Shown here in pieces: positions 5,107-9,221 of a stretch of DNA of 9,221 nucleotides (positions are counted from its first letter, which is position 1; each line of letters opens with the position of its first letter). The notes below the pieces were generated by a model, which saw only the letters and a list, made by a program, of their open reading frames with translations, made no database searches and had not been told where the DNA came from. The DNA comes from JBBDIK01 sp964640385 (GTDB lineage Bacteria; Actinomycetota; UBA4738; JBBDHU01): NCBI GenBank assembly GCA_964640385.1, contig CAZXFL010000045.1, forward strand, positions 1-9,221, given 5' to 3'. The translations under genes and the position numbers were made by a program.

Positions 5107-6210
5107 GTGAGGCGGCTTGCTTGGCTTCAGATCGAGGATGTCCTCATGGGTGCGACGATCCTCGGCTGTGGCAGTGGTGGCCCCCTCGCGTATGGGACGG
5201 ACCTGATGCGGCGTCTCTATGACGACGGGAAGGCTGTTTCACTGGCGTCGCCACAGGAGATCGGCGACGATGCCATCGTCGCTTGTCCGTATGGAGTTGG
5301 CGCGATGACGATGGCCGACGTGGATCCCTATGGCGATCGGCCGCTTGCCTCGGAGCACCCCAGCGTCCTCGCGGTTCGCGGCCTGGGTGCCTACGTGGGG
5401 CATGATGTCGCGGCTCTCCTCTGCGGTGAACTCGGCGGAAGCAGCGTCGCCGACGCGTTCTACCCAGCGGGCGTCCTTGGCATCCCGGTCGTCGATGCCG
5501 ACCCGGTCGGCCGCGCGGTTCCCGAGATCCAACATTCGATGTTCGCGATCAACGGGGTGCCGATCGCTCCGCTGGTGGTGGTAAACGAGATCGGTGACAC
5601 GGCCATCCTTACGAACGTCGCCGACGACGAGCGAGCCGAAGCGCTCATCCGAGCCATGGCGGTCGCTAGCCGAAACGCCGTATGGGTGGCCGACCACGCG
5701 CTTCCGTGGGGGGACCTTCGCGATATCGCCGTACTCGGCACCATCAGCCTTGCAGAGCACGTGGGCGGGGCTCAGCGGGAAGCCGTGGAGGCGGGCGAGG
5801 ATGTTGCCAGGGCGGTGGCAGAGAGTGCGGATGGCTTCGTCATGTTCCGCGGTGAGGTGACGTTGTCGACGTGGCGTGATGCGGAAGGATTCACGGTTGG
5901 CGAGACCGTGATCGAAGGGACAGGCGAGCATGTCTCATCGACCTATCGCGTGTGGTTCAAGAATGAGAACCTGATGGCGTGGCGTGATGACCAGCCCGAC
6001 GTCACGAGCCCGGACCTCATCTGCGTCCTCGATGACGAGACAGGAGTCCCGTTGACCAACCCCGATGTCGCCACCGGCTCGAGGGTATCGGTACTCGCCT
6101 TTCCGAGCGCTGCCGCGTGGCGCTCACCTGGGGGCATCGCCACCCTGGGCCCCACTCACTTCGGCTTCACGGAGAACTTCGTCCCAGTCGAGCTCCGACA
6201 CAGTCGCTGA
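5107..6210 (+). CDS. DUF917 / S-methyl-thiohydantoin desulfurase-like protein
   Basis: A 367-residue protein of the DUF917 family, close to the family's usual length. Characterised relatives act on S-methyl-thiohydantoin, and family members often sit with hydantoinase/oxoprolinase genes and peptide-type ABC transporters. The N-terminal domain opens with GATILGCGSGGPLAYG at 15-30, the Gly-rich motif typical of the family. It is followed by SLASPQEIGDDAIVACPYGVGA at about 45-66 and PVVDADPVGRAVPEIQHSMF at 126-145. The C-terminal beta-rich domain covers about 250-360 and includes PDLICVLDDETGVPLTN and GSRVSVLAFP. It is a soluble, cytoplasmic protein. The GTG start at 5107 is set by GGGGAGG at 5094-5100, 6 bases upstream. 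No hydantoinase gene is in the window, but a substrate-binding protein and an Lrp-type regulator lie just downstream, so a shared catabolic role is plausible. The substrate here is not established. Confidence 0.88.
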   Translation: MRRLAWLQIEDVLMGATILGCGSGGPLAYGTDLMRRLYDDGKAVSLASPQEIGDDAIVACPYGVGAMTMADVDPYGDRPLASEHPSVLAVRGLGAYVGHDVAALLCGELGGSSVADAFYPAGVLGIPVVDADPVGRAVPEIQHSMFAINGVPIAPLVVVNEIGDTAILTNVADDERAEALIRAMAVASRNAVWVADHALPWGDLRDIAVLGTISLAEHVGGAQREAVEAGEDVARAVAESADGFVMFRGEVTLSTWRDAEGFTVGETVIEGTGEHVSSTYRVWFKNENLMAWRDDQPDVTSPDLICVLDDETGVPLTNPDVATGSRVSVLAFPSAAAWRSPGGIATLGPTHFGFTENFVPVELRHSR

Positions 6211-6379
6211 CGGTGGGACAGGGGGGACACCGTGGCCATGCTTTGCGGTGGGCTTGCTTCGCCTTCGCCACACTCGCGACTCCTAACGGGGTTCGAGGGC
6301 AGGAATCGAGAACCCGCTGCCCTTCCTCTCCCATCGAGCTTGCGCGACTCCCGTCTTCCGGGTTGATCGGTGTCGGCCG
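6211..6379. other. Non-coding gap between converging genes with competing hairpins
   Basis: No convincing gene. Two overlapping inverted repeats can be seen: GGGTTC (6289-6294) with GAACCC (6310-6315), and GGGCAG (6297-6302) with CTGCCC (6317-6322). They cannot both form fully. The second is followed by a pyrimidine-rich run and could act as a weak terminator for the DUF917 transcript. Confidence 0.3.
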
Positions 6380-6571
6380 CTATTCGGGCGTGGAGTCGTA
6401 GAACATCGTGACCTGGGAGATCCGGCCATCGGATGCGAATTCGATGAAGTCGGTTCCGGTAAACATGGTCTCGCCGTCCTGCACGGCTTTCCATTGCGTT
6501 CGCAGACGACCACCGAGCAACTCAGGCTCGGCGGTGTCAGAGATATCGACGCCAACTATCTCCGCTCTCAT
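6380..6571 (-). pseudogene. Half-length NTF2-like (SnoaL-like) fragment
   Basis: Sixty-three residues matching only the C-terminal half of NTF2-like/SnoaL-like proteins: strands GRLRTQWKAVQDG, MFTGTDFIEFASDGRI and VTMFYDSTPE. Complete members are around 120-140 residues, and the N-terminal helices that close the cone-shaped pocket are absent. Its possible ATG (6571-6569) overlaps the TGA stop of the Lrp/AsnC gene (6570-6568) in an ATGA arrangement, so it could be translated by coupling as a short protein. In-frame codons further upstream are antisense-like junk inside the regulator gene. It is more likely the remnant of a gene whose first half was replaced when the regulator gene was joined here. 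A functional dimerising half-domain is possible but less likely. Confidence 0.6.
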
Positions 6572-7065
6572 CTGCTTGGCGTTCCGCCCTCGTCGCTTGG
6601 GGCCAAGTGATAGATGTCCTTGACGACCTTCAGCACGGTCCACGCCTCGACCTCTTCCACGCCGGGGATGCTGCGGATGTCATCGCGTACGCGGAGCAGG
6701 TGCTCGTTGTCGGTGCTGTTCAGGGTCGCGGAGATGTCGAAGGAACCAAGGACCAGCTCGATGTAGCTGATCTCTGGGACCTGCGCGAGCCGCTCGGCGA
6801 CCTTCTGGATCGAGGGGCCACGCACGCGGATCCCGATGTCTGCGCGAAAGTAGCCAAGCGCCAGGAAATCGACAGCGCCGACGATCTGCAGCGCGCCCTT
6901 GCGCATAAGCCGGTTCACGCGCTTGCGCACCGCGGCCTCGGAAACCCCCAAGTGGTGCGCGATCGTCGTATACGGGCGACGGCCTTCCTGCTGGAGTTCG
7001 TCGATGATCTTACGGTCCAGGTCGTCGAGCTCGATCGACGCCGAGTTGCTCCGAAGGTCAGGCAT
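6568..7065 (-). CDS. Lrp/AsnC-family transcriptional regulator
   Basis: A 165-residue regulator of normal length. The AsnC-type winged helix-turn-helix is at about residues 12-60 (LDDLDRKIIDELQQEGRR, then VSEAAVRKRVNRLMRKGALQ, the recognition helix and wing). The effector-binding RAM domain is at about 75-152, with the family-typical VPEISYIELVLGSFDI at 96-111 and IRSIPGVEEVEAWTVLK at 130-146. Members bind DNA as dimers or octamers and usually sense amino acids or related small molecules. The ATG at 7065 has no strong ribosome binding site, as is common for autoregulated low-level regulators. It is divergent from the substrate-binding protein gene, with a 327-base shared control region that includes a 15-bp inverted repeat resembling an Lrp-type site. 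It probably controls that transporter gene and itself; the inducer is unknown. Confidence 0.92.
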   Translation of the reverse strand: MPDLRSNSASIELDDLDRKIIDELQQEGRRPYTTIAHHLGVSEAAVRKRVNRLMRKGALQIVGAVDFLALGYFRADIGIRVRGPSIQKVAERLAQVPEISYIELVLGSFDISATLNSTDNEHLLRVRDDIRSIPGVEEVEAWTVLKVVKDIYHLAPSDEGGTPSR

Positions 7066-7124
7066 GGGACCCAGGATAGCGTAGTGAGGCGTTCGTCTCG
7101 TGAAGGAGAAAGGTGTACGAATAT

Positions 7125-7139
7125 CGCACCAATTGTGCG
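7125..7139. promoter_or_regulatory. 15-bp inverted repeat, candidate Lrp/AsnC operator
   Basis: CGCAC-CAATT-GTGCG has perfect 5-base arms around an AT-rich centre. Lrp/AsnC proteins bind 15-bp pseudo-palindromes with an AT-rich core, so length and layout fit. The site starts 60 bases upstream of the regulator's start codon on the minus strand, suited to autoregulation. Binding is inferred. Confidence 0.4.
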
Positions 7140-7270
7140 CGTGAAGGGCACCCTGGCACGAGCGCTAGGGGGCTTGCGGAGGGGTGCTTCCGTCCCCGAC
7201 TAGGGGGAGGGCGACGAAAGAGGCCCAAATTCGAAGGGCATTTCGACGCACCTCGTCCCGGGAGGGCATC

Positions 7271-7287
7271 CCCTTGGCCGCCAAGGG
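7271..7287. promoter_or_regulatory. Inverted repeat with 7-bp arms
   Basis: CCCTTGG-CCG-CCAAGGG is a perfect inverted repeat with a three-base centre, 106 bases upstream of the substrate-binding protein start. It could be a second operator or a hairpin in the leader RNA. Confidence 0.3.
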
Positions 7288-7355
7288 TCCTAGCATGAAG
7301 ACGCAGCAATCACTGTTCGGGACCTGCCGACGCAGCCGCGCCGGAACAGAGTTGA

Positions 7356-7374
7356 CTGGCGATTGCATCGCCAG
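7356..7374. promoter_or_regulatory. 19-base inverted repeat just upstream of the transporter gene
   Basis: CTGGCGATTGCATCGCCAG has perfect 8-base arms around TGC. It ends 6 bases before the GGAGGGG ribosome binding site and 18 bases before the ATG. In RNA it would form a stable hairpin close to the ribosome site; in DNA it is a good dimer-binding site. The position suggests control of the substrate-binding protein by either route. Confidence 0.4.
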
Positions 7375-7392
7375 GCGATCGGAGGGGACAGC

Positions 7393-9221
7393 ATGAAGGT
7401 TGGATCGAGCCGTCGTACGTTCGGAGTGTTGCTGGTTCTCGTGGTTCTCGCCGCATTGGCGTGGGCGCCCGCCGGGGCCCTCGGGCAGACCGCCTCGTCT
7501 CCGGCGCCCGAAGGGAAGGTCGTTTTCACCGTCGGTACGACCGAGGACATGTATAGCGTCAACCTGTTCGTCGCCTCAAACCAGTCAGAATGGGAAGCGC
7601 TCTACATGAGCTACGACTACCTCGTCGCCTTCAACCCCAAGGACCTGACGCCCGCCCCCGGTCTCGCAGAGTCCTGGACGCACAACGCAGACAACACGCT
7701 TTGGACCTTCAAGATCCGGGACGGGGTCAAGTTTGCCGACGGCACACCTCTAACGGCCAGAGACATCGCTTTCACGTACAACTTCGTAATGGACAATCCG
7801 CCGAACTCCTTCGCGTCCTACCTGGACAGGGGAGCCGAACCGACGTTCACTGCTCCCGACGACCGCACCTTCGTCTGGGCAACAAAGAGACCCACGTTGG
7901 CCCCGATGGCACCTCCCTTGATCTGGATCCTGCCCGAGCACGTCTGGAGCAAGTACGACGGCGCTTCAGTCGACGAGCTGCGCGGATTCAGGAACGTGCC
8001 CACGGACGGTACCGGGCCATTCGATCTCGTCGAGTGGAAGGAAGGACAGTTCTGGCGCCTCGAGAAGAACCCCGACTATTGGGGCGGCGAGCCCTCGATA
8101 GATGAAGTCGTCTTCAAGCTCTACGGCAACCAGGAGGCTATGGTCCAGGCCCTGAAAGCCGGTGAGATCGACTTCGCGGAAGGGATCAAGCCAGCCCTAT
8201 TCGACACTCTCCGTGGCCTCCCGAACATCGCGACCTGGCAGGCAAGTGCTGTGGCTGTCGACAACCTGGCGTTCGGCCTGTGGCAGCCCAGCCTCGGCAA
8301 GCACTACAAAGGATTTCACGGCGAAACTCCCACCAACCACCCGGCCTTGCTTGATCCGGTCGTTCGCATAGCGATTGCCAAGGCCATCGACAAGCAGCAG
8401 CTGGCAGAGGCCGTCGTCGGCGCTGGCGGTATGGCAGCGGATTCGCCCATCTTGCCCCAATCGCGGTGGTACTGGAGTCCGACGGCCAACGGCGATAACA
8501 CTCAAGACTTCGACCCGACTGCGGCCAATATGATGCTGGAGCAGGCCGGGTACAAGGACACGAACGGCGACGGCGTCAGGGAGGATCCCAAGACGGGCGA
8601 TCCCCTGAGGTTCACGTTCCTGATAATGACCGACACTGCCTACTCATCGGACACGGGAGAGTTCATCAAGTCCTTCCTCAAGGAGATCGGCATTGACGTT
8701 GAGCTGCGAGCCGTGACCCAGAACAAGGCGACCGACCTGTGGTACGCACACGACTACGACGCGTACATCTGGTACTGGACCGGCGATCCCGACCCCAACT
8801 TCATGCTGTCGATCTTCACGACGGACGAATGCGACAACTGGAGCGACGGCTGCTACTCCAATCCGGAATACGACAAACTCTTCCTCGAGCAGCGCGCTGC
8901 CATGACAGAAGAAGCGCGAGCTCAGGTAGTCGACCAGATGCAGAAGATCATCTACGACGACGTTCCGGAGGTCTTCCTCTTCTACGAGAACGATCTGCAG
9001 GCCTACCGCAGCGATCGATTCACGGGGTTCGTTGCGTCGCCGGAACCTCGCGGATCGCTCCTCTTCTCCTACGGGCCGTTCTCGTACATGACGATCCATC
9101 CTGTCACCGCGGGTGAAACGACGACCGCAGCAAGCTCCTCGAAAGGCCTTTCGCCGCTGGTCTGGCTCGGTTTGGTCGTCCTGATACTCGCGGTGGTAGC
9201 TGCCGTGTGGATGATCCGGCG
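7393..9221 (+). CDS. ABC transporter substrate-binding protein, family 5 (3' end outside window)
   Basis: The frame is open from ATG 7393 to the window edge, 609 codons. GGAGGGG lies 5 bases before the start. The N-terminus has SSRRTFG at 5-11, which resembles a twin-arginine motif, then a hydrophobic stretch and a likely cleavage site near PAGALG. The mature part is an extracytoplasmic solute-binding protein family 5 (peptide/nickel/oligopeptide) fold: LAESWTHNADNTLWTFKIRDGVKFADGTPLTARDIAFTY early, FRNVPTDGTGPFDLVEWKEG, IRDG and YW motifs, IAKAIDK, and a DTNGDGVRED loop from residue 389 that resembles a calcium loop and is common in the family. After a Thr/Ser/Ala linker (TTTAASSSKG) a hydrophobic helix of about 20 residues (589-608) is followed by Arg, so the protein appears membrane-anchored at its C-terminus. 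Substrate specificity is unknown. Permease and ATPase genes would be expected beyond the window. Confidence 0.93.
   Translation, partial: MKVGSSRRTFGVLLVLVVLAALAWAPAGALGQTASSPAPEGKVVFTVGTTEDMYSVNLFVASNQSEWEALYMSYDYLVAFNPKDLTPAPGLAESWTHNADNTLWTFKIRDGVKFADGTPLTARDIAFTYNFVMDNPPNSFASYLDRGAEPTFTAPDDRTFVWATKRPTLAPMAPPLIWILPEHVWSKYDGASVDELRGFRNVPTDGTGPFDLVEWKEGQFWRLEKNPDYWGGEPSIDEVVFKLYGNQEAMVQALKAGEIDFAEGIKPALFDTLRGLPNIATWQASAVAVDNLAFGLWQPSLGKHYKGFHGETPTNHPALLDPVVRIAIAKAIDKQQLAEAVVGAGGMAADSPILPQSRWYWSPTANGDNTQDFDPTAANMMLEQAGYKDTNGDGVREDPKTGDPLRFTFLIMTDTAYSSDTGEFIKSFLKEIGIDVELRAVTQNKATDLWYAHDYDAYIWYWTGDPDPNFMLSIFTTDECDNWSDGCYSNPEYDKLFLEQRAAMTEEARAQVVDQMQKIIYDDVPEVFLFYENDLQAYRSDRFTGFVASPEPRGSLLFSYGPFSYMTIHPVTAGETTTAASSSKGLSPLVWLGLVVLILAVVAAVWMIR

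Larger units (their letters stand above)
7066..7392. other. Shared control region between the regulator and transporter genes
   Basis: A 327-base gap without a convincing gene. It holds three clear inverted repeats (7125-7139, 7271-7287, 7356-7374), an 8-bp direct repeat CTAGGGGG (7165-7172 and 7200-7207), and GGAGGGG (7381-7387), the ribosome binding site of the substrate-binding protein. No standard promoter hexamer pair could be assigned with confidence. Confidence 0.5.

Noticed and set aside
7153..7236. A fifth vestigial repeat copy upstream of the substrate-binding protein gene
   Set aside because: A TAG (7201) lies 29 bases before a TTCGAA (7230), and the frame before it ends ...LRRGASVPD. 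Base identity over the preceding 48 bases is close to chance and none of the core words is present, so it is not claimed.
7352..7380. TTGACT as a -35 box for the substrate-binding protein gene
   Set aside because: A -10 at normal spacing would fall at GCGATC just before the ribosome binding site, which is not -10-like and leaves no room for a leader.

Overview
The window looks like GC-rich bacterial chromosome, most likely from an uncultured actinomycetote or a similar high-GC lineage. This rests on the GC-rich third codon positions, the GTG and TTG starts, the purine-rich ribosome binding sites, and the protein families present. It contains no phage structural gene, transposase, integrase, rRNA or tRNA. 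Lineage and all family names come from reading the protein sequence; no database search was run.

Layout, left to right. A metallo-beta-lactamase-fold hydrolase (186-881, +) converges on a cytoplasmic sulfite-oxidase-family molybdoenzyme (897-1949, -). Two overlapping small unknown frames follow (2228-2629 and 2623-2844, +), possibly one gene split by a frameshift. Next come a cupredoxin-like lipoprotein (3090-3641, +), a truncated SRPBCC-fold gene (3728-3979, +) and a class I SAM methyltransferase (4189-4854, -). The right half holds a DUF917 / S-methyl-thiohydantoin-desulfurase-like protein (5107-6210, +), a half-length NTF2-like fragment (6380-6571, -) overlapping an Lrp/AsnC regulator (6568-7065, -), and a divergent family 5 ABC-transporter substrate-binding protein (7393 to beyond the window, +). 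The last has an unusual C-terminal membrane helix. The right half reads as a regulated uptake and catabolic locus for a peptide-like or amino-acid-derived compound.

The most notable structure is an interspersed direct repeat of about 100 bp, present three times in good condition (1-97, 2879-2982, 4906-5009) and once badly decayed (about 4074-4167). All copies lie on the + strand between genes. Each intact copy has a near-invariant block that can be read as the last ~20 codons of one protein (WLDxVRTASDLLKRLS..., ending at TAG). A spacer of unconserved sequence but constant length (27-28 nt) follows, then a second TTCGAA box. The two boxes start 77-78 nt apart in every intact copy. Unrelated one- to four-gene segments lie between copies, and each intact copy sits about 90-110 nt upstream of a + strand start codon. 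The preferred reading is an array of gene cassettes punctuated by a site-specific recombination site that carries the 3' end of a target gene. A dispersed regulatory repeat is the main alternative. Two broken genes (SRPBCC, NTF2-like) and a possible frameshift fit a rearrangement-prone accessory region.
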